DNA of 64,000 nt from Candidatus Aminicenantota bacterium (GCA_003141555.1 PLMN01000011.1:62001-126000); one strand, 5' to 3'. Positions 36,200 to 47,268 are shown, counted from the first letter of the stretch. A program made the numbers and translations. The notes: generated from the letters alone by a model not told the origin.

Positions 36200-39100
36200 C
36201 TATCGGGGAAGGACGATCACGGTCTGGTTGAGCGCGGGGGCGGTCGGCGGGAACACGGCTTCGCTTTCGCGCGCCGCGGCCCGGATGTAATACTCGACGT
36301 CCCTGGCCGAGGCCGGCAATTCCACCGTGTAAACGCCCCGAGCGACGTTCCGCAGAGGGATCGGCTGGAACTTGCCCCGCCCAAGCTCCCTCCAAAACAG
36401 CGCCGCCTCCCGGGGCGGCGTCGCCGCCAGGACGATGACCTTCAGCTTCAGGACCTCGCCCGCTTCCCGGGCCGTCCGGGCCGTAGGGACGATGACCCGA
36501 AGCGGGCCCTCGTACGCACTGGCGAGCATCGCTTCGGGCGGCATCTCGGAGCCCAAGAGCTTGCCCAGCGCCTCGGCCGGCTTCTCGAACGCCGCCGGGA
36601 AATTGTGTTGCTCCCAGTTGGCGATGGTCCCCATTTCGCCCGTCGTGCCCACGACGGCCAGCAGCCGTCCCATGATGAACCGGGCCGACTCGACCATCTT
36701 GATCCGCACCGGCAACACGATCTCGCGCCCGGCTTTCGCCTTGGCCGCCGCGTCCGTCAGGGCGCCCGCCTTCTCGATCGCCTTGTTCAGCTCGGCCCAC
36801 AGGCAGCCCAGATGGGCCACCTCGCGCATGTATTCGAAGCTCTTCAGCCAGTAATCGAACCGCTCGAGGCTCCCCCGGCCCGTAATGCGCGGCCGGAGCG
36901 CGGCCAGGGCGTCGACGAAGGCGTAGTCCTTGCGGACTTCGTCCCAGGGCTTCGCGCCGGGGACGATCCCGCCCGGCCCGTCGGTCCAGGTGACGGGCAT
37001 GGGCTGCCGGCCGTCCAGTCCGGCGAAGATGTCGGCGATGTCGGCGGCCGCCGCCCGCCCGAACTGGGCGCGCGCCCAGTCGCGGTAGAATTCGAGGGCC
37101 GCAATGTGGCGCGGCGTTTCGGGCCAGTCGGCCTCGTAATCCAGGACCTTCGGCCCGCCGCAGTTGATCTTCTTCACATACTTATCGCCGCCCGCCGTCG
37201 CGCCCTCGACCACGAGGCCCGCGATCGAGGGGTAGTGGATCCGGTCCACGAAATCCACGTCCAGCCGCCCTGCGGGAGCCGCGACGTTCCTCACGACCAG
37301 GTCGTAAGCCTTGGGCTTGCCGGCGCGCTCGAAGATGTCGAGCTTCTCGGCGGCGATCTTGCCCTGGACGACCACGTCGAAGACGCGCGCTCCCTTCCGG
37401 TCGAACTCGCCCTCACAGAACTTCAGCGTCACGGTGTACGTCCCGGCGGGGACGAGAAGGCGGTAGCCGTAGACGCGGTCGCGGACATCCCGGTAAACGG
37501 CCTCGTCCCGGCCTCCCCCGGCCGGGGCGGCTGCCGTCTCCGGGGCATAGACGACGTTCTGGCCGTTGATCGGGCCGACGAGATCCGCGAAATTCGTGGG
37601 CATCGTGTTCCAGCTCTGGTCCCACGCGGCGTGGGCCAGGGCTGCGGCGTTGGCCGACAGGACGCGCGTCCGCCAATGGATGCCCATCAGGCCGTCGCAG
37701 CCGTACTTCAACGCGTCGACGGCGTCGCGCCGCATCCGCCCGACCCAGAGCTGGGGCGAGGACAGGGACGGATCGTCCTCGAGCCAGGGGATGGCCCACT
37801 TCGACCGCCCCGCAATCCGGGCGAACGTCGGGTCGACCGGGGCCTTGCCCACCTCGCGGTTGATACAGCTCGCCGCGAGCGACTTCGGGAGGATCTCGTC
37901 GAAGAGCGTCCGCCGGCCCGGCGGGCCGAGCACCCAGCCGCACGTCGCCAGGCTGAACGGCCGGCCCGCGTCCTCGGCCGCCTTGACGGCCATGTCGAGA
38001 TCGGTCGCGACCGCTTTTATCGCCTCCTCGCCGGCATCCGACCAGGTCCAGTCCTCCTTCGTCCAAAACCAGTAATAATCGATCGGATAGGCGGCCGCGA
38101 TCCTCTGGAAGATGCCTTGGTAGAGCTCGCGGACGGTCTTCGGATCCTTGGGGTCCAGGCCCGCGGCCTTCAGCCGCTCCTGGACGAGCGCGGGGATGAT
38201 GAGCGGGGTCTCCGTGCCGACGCACGTCTTCACGCCCAGGGCCCGGGCGAAGGTGAACGCGCCGCGGAGCATGCCCGCCGTCCGGTTGAAAAGCTCGTTC
38301 GAGGCCTCGGCCGTCTTCGGCTCGGGCATCAGGCCGTCCATGACCTCGGGGCCGAAGGCGTCGCTCTCGAAGATCTCGGCGGCCCCGAAATGGAAATCAC
38401 CCGTCTTCTTCGCCTGAAACCCCCAGTTGAAGGACCCGGGGTTGACGCGGGCCGTGTTCTGGTAGCTCGAGGGATAGCTCGCCGTCACGCGGCCGTCCCG
38501 GCCGGCCTCGCCCGGGAGCCCGATCCAGACCGTGGGCTCGGCGTTGGGCCCCTTTTCGGGATAGGTGTGGAGGCCGAAGAAATTCATCCGGAGCTTGGGG
38601 AGCTGGCCCAGGACCGCCTTGTACGTGTCCTCGTTCCACCAGTCGGGGCCTTCCGGGAAATCATGGAACGGCTGGATGCCGCGCCGCTTGAACAGGGGCC
38701 GGGCGGTCTCGTCGATGTCGGGCGCCTTGTATTCGAATCGTTCGTCGGGCACGACGTCGCCGTCGAGGTAAAAGCGCACTCCCAGCTTCTCGAGGAAGGC
38801 ATAGGCCCCGTAGAGCGCGCCCAAGGCGTCCCCGCCGGCGATGAGGACATGGCGCCGGCCTCCCTGAGACAGCGTCTTGAGCCAGTACTCCTCCGGCCCG
38901 AGCGGCGGGATCTTCCCGGCCGCCGCGGCGTCGAAGCCCGCCTTGGCCCCGGCGCCGGCAAACCCCGCGGCCGCATCGCGGGTGATGATGATCCCGGGCT
39001 TGCGGATCTCGGCCCACGAGCCGACCTCGATGATCGAGGGCATCTCGCCCGTGCAGAGATAGAGATAGCGGCGCAGCTCGGCGGCTCCCAGCCGCTCGAG

Positions 39101-39208
39101 CTTCTCCGCGCCGCCCGCGACATAGATCGCGGGGCCCCGGGCCGGGCGGCCGCAGCCGCCGAAGACCAGCATCCCGAATACGGCGAAGGTCCAGCGTCGA
39201 AGCTTCAT
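36200..39208 (-). CDS. Large lipoprotein: glycosidase-like with inserted malectin-type domain
   Basis: The 1002-residue lipoprotein has the lipobox VFGGC (Cys19). An N-terminal domain (about 25-160) resembles the N-terminal domain of alpha-glucuronidase-like hydrolases (ELRRYLYLCTGEMP, GALYGAYAFLEKLGVRFY). A barrel-like region follows (about 165-545, with DYYWFWTKEDWTW). A malectin-like carbohydrate-binding domain (about 549-670) interrupts the chain before a helical domain (ALEFYRDWARAQFG). The last 100 residues are beta-rich. It probably acts on a glycan at the cell surface; the exact activity is unknown. Its start overlaps the acyltransferase stop. Confidence 0.7.
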   Translation of the reverse strand: MKLRRWTFAVFGMLVFGGCGRPARGPAIYVAGGAEKLERLGAAELRRYLYLCTGEMPSIIEVGSWAEIRKPGIIITRDAAAGFAGAGAKAGFDAAAAGKIPPLGPEEYWLKTLSQGGRRHVLIAGGDALGALYGAYAFLEKLGVRFYLDGDVVPDERFEYKAPDIDETARPLFKRRGIQPFHDFPEGPDWWNEDTYKAVLGQLPKLRMNFFGLHTYPEKGPNAEPTVWIGLPGEAGRDGRVTASYPSSYQNTARVNPGSFNWGFQAKKTGDFHFGAAEIFESDAFGPEVMDGLMPEPKTAEASNELFNRTAGMLRGAFTFARALGVKTCVGTETPLIIPALVQERLKAAGLDPKDPKTVRELYQGIFQRIAAAYPIDYYWFWTKEDWTWSDAGEEAIKAVATDLDMAVKAAEDAGRPFSLATCGWVLGPPGRRTLFDEILPKSLAASCINREVGKAPVDPTFARIAGRSKWAIPWLEDDPSLSSPQLWVGRMRRDAVDALKYGCDGLMGIHWRTRVLSANAAALAHAAWDQSWNTMPTNFADLVGPINGQNVVYAPETAAAPAGGGRDEAVYRDVRDRVYGYRLLVPAGTYTVTLKFCEGEFDRKGARVFDVVVQGKIAAEKLDIFERAGKPKAYDLVVRNVAAPAGRLDVDFVDRIHYPSIAGLVVEGATAGGDKYVKKINCGGPKVLDYEADWPETPRHIAALEFYRDWARAQFGRAAAADIADIFAGLDGRQPMPVTWTDGPGGIVPGAKPWDEVRKDYAFVDALAALRPRITGRGSLERFDYWLKSFEYMREVAHLGCLWAELNKAIEKAGALTDAAAKAKAGREIVLPVRIKMVESARFIMGRLLAVVGTTGEMGTIANWEQHNFPAAFEKPAEALGKLLGSEMPPEAMLASAYEGPLRVIVPTARTAREAGEVLKLKVIVLAATPPREAALFWRELGRGKFQPIPLRNVARGVYTVELPASARDVEYYIRAAARESEAVFPPTAPALNQTVIVLPR

Positions 39209-39981
39209 GAGCGCTCTCCTTGGGCCCGGATACTCTCCATCAGGAGCGCCTTCACGGCCGATTCCAGGGCGTCCTTGAACCGGGCGGCGGTGGCGTCCAG
39301 CCCGCCGGCGAGATGGCGTGAGATGAACATCGGCGGCCCGACGTTCACCCGGATCTTCCCGGGGATGAGGAGCGGGAGCTGGGTCCCGAACAGGGCCACG
39401 GGGGTCACGGGCACGTCGATGCCGTGCCCGTCGTACATCTCGTAGGCGATCACGGACGTCCCGCGGCTGAACGTCCGGACGTAGGGATTCGGATCCTGCG
39501 GCACGACCCGGCCGCGCCCCTGCAGGGCGACGATGGCCCGTCCCGCCAGAAGATATTCCTTCGAGCGCCGGATCGCCTCGTGCTTGCCGTGATTGTACAG
39601 GTCGACGGGGATCGCCCCGACCTTGGCGATGTGAGAGGAGACATATGTGACGAGCAGGGACAGGAAGGGGCTGACCAGGAAATGGGCCAGCCCCGACAGG
39701 CTCTTCAGCTGGCCCTTCAGATGGGTACGGGCCATCCGGTTCAGGTCCTCCCGGCGGAAGATATTCTGGTTGGCCGTGAAGAACAGGGGCCGCGGAAAGG
39801 AAAGATAGACGGCCGCCACGTCCTTATAGAACCCACAGTGGTTGCCGACGATGATGTTCGGGCCCGTGCGGACGAAATTTTCCCCGCCGCGGAGGATGAT
39901 GGATTTTCCGAGGAGGGACGAGCGGCACAGGAAGCGGGCGACGGGCTCGGCCCGTTTAAGCTCGTCCTCGAAGCTTCTCAT
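39205..39981 (-). CDS. Lysophospholipid/glycerophosphate acyltransferase-like protein
   Basis: A 258-residue protein with the PlsC-like order of motifs: NHCGFYKD (His48, Asp54) near the N-terminus, a hydrophobic stretch (HFLVSPFLSLLVTYV), GAIPVDLYNHGKH, then LQGRGRV where FPEGTR is expected, and VPVTPVALFG. The first motif is H-x5-D rather than the usual H-x4-D, so activity needs care. ATG 39981 is preferred to 40029 because a strong promoter (39996-40024) lies between them. It shares an operon with the malectin-type lipoprotein. Confidence 0.7.
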   Translation of the reverse strand: MRSFEDELKRAEPVARFLCRSSLLGKSIILRGGENFVRTGPNIIVGNHCGFYKDVAAVYLSFPRPLFFTANQNIFRREDLNRMARTHLKGQLKSLSGLAHFLVSPFLSLLVTYVSSHIAKVGAIPVDLYNHGKHEAIRRSKEYLLAGRAIVALQGRGRVVPQDPNPYVRTFSRGTSVIAYEMYDGHGIDVPVTPVALFGTQLPLLIPGKIRVNVGPPMFISRHLAGGLDATAARFKDALESAVKALLMESIRAQGERS

Positions 39982-39995
39982 GCCGATTCGGGCCC

Positions 39996-40024
39996 ATTGT
40001 AGCCGTTCGGAGCGGCCTTGTAAA
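39996..40024 (-). promoter_or_regulatory. Sigma-70 promoter of the acyltransferase gene
   Basis: On the minus strand TTTACA (40019-40024), 17 bp, then TACAAT (39996-40001); both hexamers match the consensus at 5 of 6. The leader is about 8 nt, without a Shine-Dalgarno sequence. Confidence 0.6.
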
Positions 40025-40057
40025 CGCAAATCAGCTATGGCAATTTGAGCCCGCGCC

Positions 40058-40161
40058 CGCCGGGTGGCGCCGACCGGGGCACCCCGCCGGCCGAAGCGAA
40101 TGGGACCCTCGTCAGGGTGATGAGCGAGGCCGGCGGGGTTGGTCGGCGACAGGACCCGGCG
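40058..40161 (+). repeat. Repeat family I, copy 2
   Basis: Matches 24451-24555 in reverse complement. It starts CCGCCGGGTGGCGCC and ends CAGGACCCGGCG. The core 40087-40133 contains CCGGCC/GGCCGG arms around an ACCCT/AGGGT hairpin. It fills most of the gap between two minus-strand genes, and no gene is seen in it. Confidence 0.65.
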
Positions 40162-40174
40162 CGGGGGGCGCCGA

Positions 40175-40468
40175 TCAATCTTCGTTCCTTGGCTTCTCCG
40201 GCTCGTCGTCGCCGAGGCGGCCGAACGCCTTGGCGAACTTCTCCTTGGCCAGCTCGCGCTTCTTCTTTTCCAGGTCGGCCGTGGCCTCGAACTTCGTGGC
40301 GAACCCGTCGGTCTTCCGCTTTTCCTTGAGCAGGAGCTCGTCGAGAGACTCTTTCTTCTTCGCCGCCTTTTCGGATTTCACGACGCCGCCCGTCCCGCCG
40401 TCCACCCAGATCCTGGCCCGGCAGCAGGGGCACTCGACCTCGAAAACGCCTCCATGTTCCGCGTCCAT
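40175..40468 (-). CDS. Small CxxC protein with charged tail
   Basis: This 97-residue protein is not recognised. An N-terminal segment VECPCCRARIWVD contains one CxxC pair, often half of a zinc ribbon. It is followed by a long Lys/Glu-rich, probably helical tail (about 30-97). The frame stays open far upstream through the sigma-54 activator gene, but that is the wrong frame there. ATG 40468 follows a good promoter (40475-40504). The protein may dimerise to complete a metal site. Confidence 0.6.
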   Translation of the reverse strand: MDAEHGGVFEVECPCCRARIWVDGGTGGVVKSEKAAKKKESLDELLLKEKRKTDGFATKFEATADLEKKKRELAKEKFAKAFGRLGDDEPEKPRNED

Positions 40469-40474
40469 GGGCCC

Positions 40475-40504
40475 ATCATACGCGGAACGGGCGGCGGGAA
40501 TCAA
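40475..40504 (-). promoter_or_regulatory. Candidate promoter of the small CxxC gene
   Basis: On the minus strand TTGATT (40499-40504), 18 bp, then TATGAT (40475-40480). It overlaps the end of the sigma-54 activator gene. The message would start near 40468, again at the start codon. Confidence 0.45.
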
Positions 40505-41481
40505 TCGGGGCCGGAATCGCCGCCGAAGTCCCGGGACGGGGCCTCGATTTTGTGTTTCTTGATCAGCTTGAACAGCCCCTGGCGCGAAAGACCGATCTCC
40601 TCGGCGGTCCGGGCTTTGTTGTAGTTGGCCCGCAGGAGCGCCTGGTTCAGGAAGCGCTTCACGAACTCGGCCTTGGCCTCGAAGAAGTTGCAGTCCCTCC
40701 CGTTCGACATCTCCTCGCGAGGGTTGATCTTGGGCGACAGGTGCTCCTCGCGGATGAAGCGGTCCTCGCCGCAGAGGATCAAGCAGCGCTGAACCTCGTT
40801 CTGGAGCTCGCGGACGTTGCCCGGCCAGCCGTATTCGAGGAAGAGGTCGAGCGAGCGGGGGGCGAAATAGACCCGCTCCTTCTTCATCTCGCGCGCATAT
40901 TTCTCGGCGAAATGGTCGAGCAGGAGGAGGAGGTCGTCCTTGCGCTCCCGCAGGGGCGGGATTTCGATGGTGATGATCCGGAGGCGGTAGTAGAGGTCCT
41001 CCCGGAAGCGGCCCCGGCCGATCTCCTTTTCGAGCGACTTGTTCGTGGCGCTGATGAAGCGGGCGTCCACCGCCCGCGTCCGGTTCTCTCCCAGGCGCCG
41101 GATCTCCTTCTCCTGGAGCGCGCGGAGGAGCTTGGCCTGGAGCGGGAACGACAGGTCGCCGACCTCGTCCAGGAAGAAGGTCCCGTTCTGGGCCTCCTCG
41201 ATCAGCCCGGCCTTGTCCCGCATGGCGCCGGTGAAGGCCCCGCGGGCGTAGCCGAAGAGCTCGCTCTCCAGGAGATGGTCGGGGATCGCCCCGCAGTTGA
41301 GGGCGACGAAACGGCCGCCGGCGCGCGCGCCGGTGAAGTGGATCGCCCGGGCGATGAGCTCCTTGCCCGTGCCGCTTTCCCCGGTGATGAGGACGGGGGC
41401 TTCCAGATCCTTGACCTTGTCGACGAGCGCCTTGATGCTCGAGATCGCGGCCGATTTTCCAATGAGCCCCGATGCGTCCAT
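40501..41481 (-). CDS. Sigma-54-dependent activator without receiver domain
   Basis: This 326-residue protein is an AAA+ domain plus a Fis-type helix-turn-helix with almost no N-terminal sensory part, like PspF. It carries Walker A GESGTGKE (34-41), GAFTGA (81-86) and FLDEVG (Walker B). The C-terminal helix-turn-helix is at about 285-315. Lacking its own receiver, it may be controlled by a partner protein. It is the second sigma-54 activator in the window, so the organism should carry rpoN. Confidence 0.92.
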   Translation of the reverse strand: MDASGLIGKSAAISSIKALVDKVKDLEAPVLITGESGTGKELIARAIHFTGARAGGRFVALNCGAIPDHLLESELFGYARGAFTGAMRDKAGLIEEAQNGTFFLDEVGDLSFPLQAKLLRALQEKEIRRLGENRTRAVDARFISATNKSLEKEIGRGRFREDLYYRLRIITIEIPPLRERKDDLLLLLDHFAEKYAREMKKERVYFAPRSLDLFLEYGWPGNVRELQNEVQRCLILCGEDRFIREEHLSPKINPREEMSNGRDCNFFEAKAEFVKRFLNQALLRANYNKARTAEEIGLSRQGLFKLIKKHKIEAPSRDFGGDSGPD

Positions 41482-41558
41482 CTCTTTTCCCCGCCATAGA
41501 CGAGGACGCTTCCCTGCGGGAATTTTCTCAAGCCGCCGGACGGACGGCGCGGGGGCCC

Positions 41559-43067
41559 TTACTTTCGACCGCCCAGGATCCCGCCCATGATGCCGCGGAT
41601 GATCTGGCGCCCGACGGAGCTTCCGATCGACCGGACCGCGCTCTTGGCCATGGATTCGAGGATCGTATCGCGCTGTCTCCCGGGGGCGCGGGGCTCCCGG
41701 GGTTGCGACGGCAGGGGAATCCGCCCCGGGCCCTGCGGGGCCGGCTCGGCGCCGGGCTGCGATCCGCCTTGGGGGAGGATCTTCCCCGCCCGTTCCTTGA
41801 GGATCTCGAAGGCCGAATCGCGGTCGACCGTCTTTTCGTAGTGGCCGTAGAGAACGGAGGACGTCACGATCTTCTGCCGGACGTCGGGCGGGATCGGCCC
41901 GATCTGGCTCGCCGGAGGAAGGACGAACGCCCGCTCCACGATGGCCGGCTGGCCCTTCTCGTCGAGGAACGAAACCAGGGCCTCGCCGACGGCCAGCTCG
42001 GTGATGACCTTTTCGACGTTGATCTTGGGATTGGCCCGGAGGGTCGAGGCCGCCACCCGGACGTCCTTCTGATCGCGCGGGGTGAACGCCCGGAGGGCAT
42101 GCTGGATCCGGTTGCCGAGCTGGCCGAGCACGGTCTCGGGAATGTCGAGGGGATTCTGGGTGACGAAGAACACGCCCACGCCCTTGGATCGGATGAGTCG
42201 GATGATCTGCTCAATCTTCTGGAGGAGGGGGGCAGGCGCGTCGGTGAAGAGGAGGTGGGCCTCGTCGAAGAAGAAGACCAGCTTCGGCTTATCGAGGTCG
42301 CCGACCTCGGGCATCCGCTCGTAGAGATCCGACAGCATTTCGAGGAGGAACGTGGCGTACAGCTTGGGGGCGAGCATCAGCTTGTCGGCGGCGAGGATGT
42401 TGATCATGCCCCGGCCGCGGTTGTCGGTCTGGAGGAGGTCGTCGAGATTGAGGGCGGGCTCGCCGAACAGCTTGTCGGCGCCCTGCGATTCGAGGTCGAG
42501 AAGGGCCCGCTGGATGGCCCCGATGCTCGCCGCGGAGATGCGGCCGTATTCCGTGGTGAACCGGTCGGCGTTGTCTCCCGCGAACTGGAGCATGGCCCGC
42601 AGGTCCTTCGCGTCGAGGAGGAGCAGCCCGTTGTCGTCCGCGATCTTGAAGAGGAGCGACAAGACGCCGCCTTGGATGTCGTTCAGGAGGAAGAGGCGGC
42701 TGAGAAGCAGCGGCCCCATCTCGCTGACCGTCGTCCGGACGGGATGGCCCTGCTCGCCGAAGATGTCCCAGAACGTGACGGGACAGCCGGCGAAGGTGAA
42801 GTCGGCGAGCTTGAGCTGCTTCACCCGGTCCATGACCCGCGTGTTGGACGCGGACCCGGGCTGGCTGAGGCCCGCCAGGTCGCCCTTGACGTCGGCCATG
42901 AAGATCGGCACGTCGATCCGGCTGAAAGCCTCGGCCATGACCTGAAGCGAAACCGTCTTCCCCGTGCCCGTCGCGCCGGCCACGAGGCCGTGGCGGTTGG
43001 CCATCCGGGGAGAGAGGACGAGATCGTGCTCGCCCCTGGCGATGAGAAGCTTCGTTGCGTCGGCCAT
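41559..43067 (-). CDS. HerA/YjgR-like ATPase (DUF853)
   Basis: This 502-residue protein has Walker A GATGTGKT (31-38), Walker [11 protein letters not shown] and a Pro/Gly/Gln-rich C-terminal linker before a basic helix. The family is related to the HerA bipolar DNA-translocating ATPases; YjgR itself has no firmly known role. ATG 43067 with AGGAAAGG upstream is preferred over 43172, which would put the promoter inside the gene. Confidence 0.85.
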   Translation of the reverse strand: MADATKLLIARGEHDLVLSPRMANRHGLVAGATGTGKTVSLQVMAEAFSRIDVPIFMADVKGDLAGLSQPGSASNTRVMDRVKQLKLADFTFAGCPVTFWDIFGEQGHPVRTTVSEMGPLLLSRLFLLNDIQGGVLSLLFKIADDNGLLLLDAKDLRAMLQFAGDNADRFTTEYGRISAASIGAIQRALLDLESQGADKLFGEPALNLDDLLQTDNRGRGMINILAADKLMLAPKLYATFLLEMLSDLYERMPEVGDLDKPKLVFFFDEAHLLFTDAPAPLLQKIEQIIRLIRSKGVGVFFVTQNPLDIPETVLGQLGNRIQHALRAFTPRDQKDVRVAASTLRANPKINVEKVITELAVGEALVSFLDEKGQPAIVERAFVLPPASQIGPIPPDVRQKIVTSSVLYGHYEKTVDRDSAFEILKERAGKILPQGGSQPGAEPAPQGPGRIPLPSQPREPRAPGRQRDTILESMAKSAVRSIGSSVGRQIIRGIMGGILGGRK

Positions 43068-43107
43068 GTCCTTTCCTCCTCGGTCCGTCGGTCGGTTCCC
43101 GGATTCA

Positions 43108-43136
43108 AGTTTACCCGTTCGGGCGTCCGGATTCAA
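43108..43136 (-). promoter_or_regulatory. Sigma-70 promoter of the HerA/YjgR-like gene
   Basis: On the minus strand TTGAAT (43131-43136), 17 bp, then TAAACT (43108-43113). The motif CCGGATTCAA occurs twice around it, near 43098-43107 and 43127-43136. Confidence 0.5.
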
Positions 43137-43165
43137 TTCCCGATCGCAGCGACGGCCGCGCCCGT

Positions 43166-43194
43166 TTGACAACGGCGCCGGGAATCAATAAATT
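43166..43194 (+). promoter_or_regulatory. Sigma-70 promoter of the FHA-PP2C-kinase operon
   Basis: A perfect TTGACA (43166-43171), 17 bp, then TAAATT (43189-43194). An AGGAGGG site precedes the ATG at 43234. Confidence 0.55.
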
Positions 43195-43233
43195 ACAAAC
43201 ACCGATCGGAACCGCTTTTTTCAGGAGGGAATT

Positions 43234-44133
43234 ATGAGGAAAAACCGCTCGCTCGTACTCCTTGCGATGATCGTCCTGCCCGTCGTCCTGGCCGTGGCTT
43301 GCTGGGCGGCCCAGGCTTGGATCGTGGAAATCCTGGCCAACCCGTCGCGCTTTTGGAACATCAACGTGACGATCGTCGGCCAAGTCCAGAGCGTCCAGGC
43401 CGTCCCGGAAGGGACGACGCGGGGCTATTACAGCATCCTCGACGAAAGCGGCCCCAACCCCCTGACGGTGAAATCGGCCGATCTGCCTCCCGTCGGGCGC
43501 AACTACTCCGTCACCGGGATCGTGATCCAGGACCCGGCCAAGGCGAACATCCCCGTCCTCAAAGAGGTGTCCCGCTCGTCGCCGGGCATGGCCTCCACCT
43601 CGCGCTATATCCTGATCGGAGCGGCCATCGTCTTTCTGGTCCTCTTGATCGCGTTCATCGTCCTCCTGACCCGGCCCAAGAAGAAGACGGGCGACACGAT
43701 CCGGCCGGCCGCCCGGCCCTCGATCCCGCCCGCCGCTCCCGATTTTGACAAGACAGTGAAGATGCCGGTCTCGAGCCCGGCCCCGGCTCTCGCCGACGCG
43801 ACGGACAAAACCCAGGTTTTCATGAGCCTGGGGGCGGACATGGTCGTCGATAAGGGCCCGGGCAAAGGAAAGGAATTCCCGCTCTATAAGCAGGTCATGA
43901 CCATCGGCCGGCCCGGCGCGCGGAAGAACGACATCGAGATCGACGACGACACCGTCTCCAAGGATCAGGCTTCGATTTATTACGATAACGCCGGCAAAAC
44001 ATTCACCATCGCCAACGAGAGCGCGACCAACCCGACCAAGGTGAACGGCCAGATCGTCTCCACCCCGACTCTCATCGAGAACGGGGCCCTGATCGAGATG
44101 GGCCGCACCCTGCTCCGCTTCAAGAAAGACTGA
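43234..44133 (+). CDS. Membrane protein with exported OB-like domain and cytoplasmic FHA domain
   Basis: A 299-residue protein. A signal or anchor helix (about 8-28) is followed by a small beta domain resembling an OB fold (about 40-120, INVTIVGQVQSV and YSVTGIVIQD). A membrane helix spans about 127-148, then comes a Pro-rich linker and a C-terminal FHA domain (about 205-298, with TIGRPGARKNDIEI and DQASIYYD). FHA domains bind phosphothreonine, so it is a likely target or partner of the kinase two genes downstream. Confidence 0.82.
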   Translation: MRKNRSLVLLAMIVLPVVLAVACWAAQAWIVEILANPSRFWNINVTIVGQVQSVQAVPEGTTRGYYSILDESGPNPLTVKSADLPPVGRNYSVTGIVIQDPAKANIPVLKEVSRSSPGMASTSRYILIGAAIVFLVLLIAFIVLLTRPKKKTGDTIRPAARPSIPPAAPDFDKTVKMPVSSPAPALADATDKTQVFMSLGADMVVDKGPGKGKEFPLYKQVMTIGRPGARKNDIEIDDDTVSKDQASIYYDNAGKTFTIANESATNPTKVNGQIVSTPTLIENGALIEMGRTLLRFKKD

Positions 44134-44141
44134 AGATCCCG

Positions 44142-44968
44142 GTGCTGATCGAAGCGTTCGGCCATACCGACGTCGGCCGCCGGCGGGAAGGGAACGAGGA
44201 CAATTATCTCTGCCTCGATCTGTCCTCGCGCGAGGCGCTCCTTCCGCGCCCACTTTTTCTCCTGGCCGTCGCCGACGGGGTCGGCGGGCACGCCGGCGGG
44301 GCCGCGGCGAGCGGGTTGGCCGTCGAAACGCTTCAGGACGCCGTCCTCGGCCGTCTCAAGGAGCCCGGGCCCGGCGGCCCCGATCTCGCGAAGCTTCTCG
44401 CGGAGGCCTTCGCGGCCGCCAACGCCCGGATCTTCGCCGCGGCGGCCGCGGACAGCAGCCTGGCCGGGATGGGAACGACCCTCGTCGCCGCCCTCGTGGC
44501 GGACGACCGGACGACGATCGCGAACGTCGGCGACAGCCGGGCCTACCTCATCCGGGAGAAGGAGCTCCGCCAGGTGACGCTCGACCACTCCTGGGCGGCC
44601 GAGCAGGCCCGCCTGAACGTCCTGACCGAAGATGAAATCCGCTGCTCCCCGTTCAAGAGCATGATCACCCGCTCCCTGGGCTTTGCCGAGAGCGTCGCGG
44701 CCGACACGTTCGAGATCGTCCTTCTCCCCGGGGATTACCTGCTCCTGTGCACGGACGGGCTCTCCGGGGCCGTCCCGGGTCCCGAGCTCCTGAAAATCGT
44801 CCGGCGCAGGAAATCGCCGGAGAAGATCTGCCGCCGGATGATCGAGCGGGCCAATCATTACGGCGGCCGGGACAACATCACCCAGGTCGTCGCCAGCGTC
44901 CGAGACGACGGGCGGCGGCCCCCTCTTCTGACGACGGACACGGTGAGGATTCGGCGGGCGGTGAGCGG

Positions 44969-44972
<4 letters not shown>
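44142..44972 (+). CDS. PP2C-family protein serine/threonine phosphatase
   Basis: This 276-residue phosphatase shows the PP2C metal-binding motifs: RRREGNEDNY, VADGVGGHAGG, GMGTTLVA, NVGDSRAYL and GRDNITQVV. It should reverse phosphorylation by the adjacent kinase. It starts at GTG 44142, eight bases after the FHA gene, and its stop overlaps the kinase start (ATGA). The order FHA-phosphatase-kinase strongly suggests one signalling unit. Confidence 0.93.
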
Positions 44973-46603
<1,631 letters not shown>

Positions 46604-46654
46604 CGGCCCGCCGCCCGCTCCCCGTGCCGCGTCGGTGGCGCTTCGCCGGCGCTT

Positions 46655-46680
46655 AACTTTTCTCCCGGACTCACGGTATA
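46655..46680 (+). promoter_or_regulatory. Candidate ECF-type promoter before the sigma factor gene
   Basis: AACTTTT (46655-46661) and GGTATA (46675-46680) have the AAC...GTATA look of ECF sigma-dependent promoters and lie just before the sigma gene, suggesting autoregulation. No sigma-70 type pair was seen here. Confidence 0.35.
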
Positions 46681-46692
46681 CTTCAGCATGAG

Positions 46693-47268
46693 ATGGATGA
46701 ACGGGAGAAGAAACTCGTGGAGCGCGTCCTGAGCGGCGACCAAGGCGCGTTCGCCCCCCTGGTCGAGCCGTACCGCGACCGGCTGCTGGGCCTCGCCTAC
46801 CGATTCACCCGCGATCCCGAGGATGCCAGGGAAGTCGCCCAGGAAACCCTTCTCCGGTCGTTCAAGTATCTCGGCACCTTCGACGTCGAAAAAAGCTTCA
46901 AATCCTGGCTCTTCCAGATCCTGGTGCATGCCGCCCGCAACTACGGGGCCAAGCGCAGCCGGGAGTCGTCCCTAGCCCGCTCCGAGCCGGCCCGGGAAGC
47001 CGCCCTGGCGACGGCGTCCGGCCCGGAGAAGGGCCACGAGGACGTCCAGTTGCGCTCGAAGCTCATGGATTGCCTCGACGTCCTGACCCCCCGGGAACGG
47101 GACGTGTTCCTCCTCCGCGACCTTGAAGATCTGAACGTCGAGGAGACGGCCGCGGCCCTCCGATCGTCCTCCATCTCGGTCCGGGTCCATCTTTCCGCGG
47201 CGCGGAAGAAGATCCGGAAGCGCATCGGGGAAAAATACCCCGAAATCCTCGAAGGATACCGGTCATGA
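46693..47268 (+). CDS. ECF-type RNA polymerase sigma factor
   Basis: This 191-residue protein has sigma region 2 (about 20-90: PYRDRLLGLAYRFTRDPEDAREVAQETLLRSF) and region 4 (about 125-180: LTPRERDVFLLRDLEDLNVEETAAAL), joined by a short linker with no region 3. It directs polymerase to a stress-type regulon. Its stop overlaps the start of the anti-sigma-like gene (ATGA). Confidence 0.92.
   Translation: MDEREKKLVERVLSGDQGAFAPLVEPYRDRLLGLAYRFTRDPEDAREVAQETLLRSFKYLGTFDVEKSFKSWLFQILVHAARNYGAKRSRESSLARSEPAREAALATASGPEKGHEDVQLRSKLMDCLDVLTPRERDVFLLRDLEDLNVEETAAALRSSSISVRVHLSAARKKIRKRIGEKYPEILEGYRS

Noticed and set aside
36605-39445. 946-codon plus-strand open frame
   Set aside because: Antisense to the malectin-type lipoprotein, with Arg/Pro/Gly/Asp-rich sequence and no domain.
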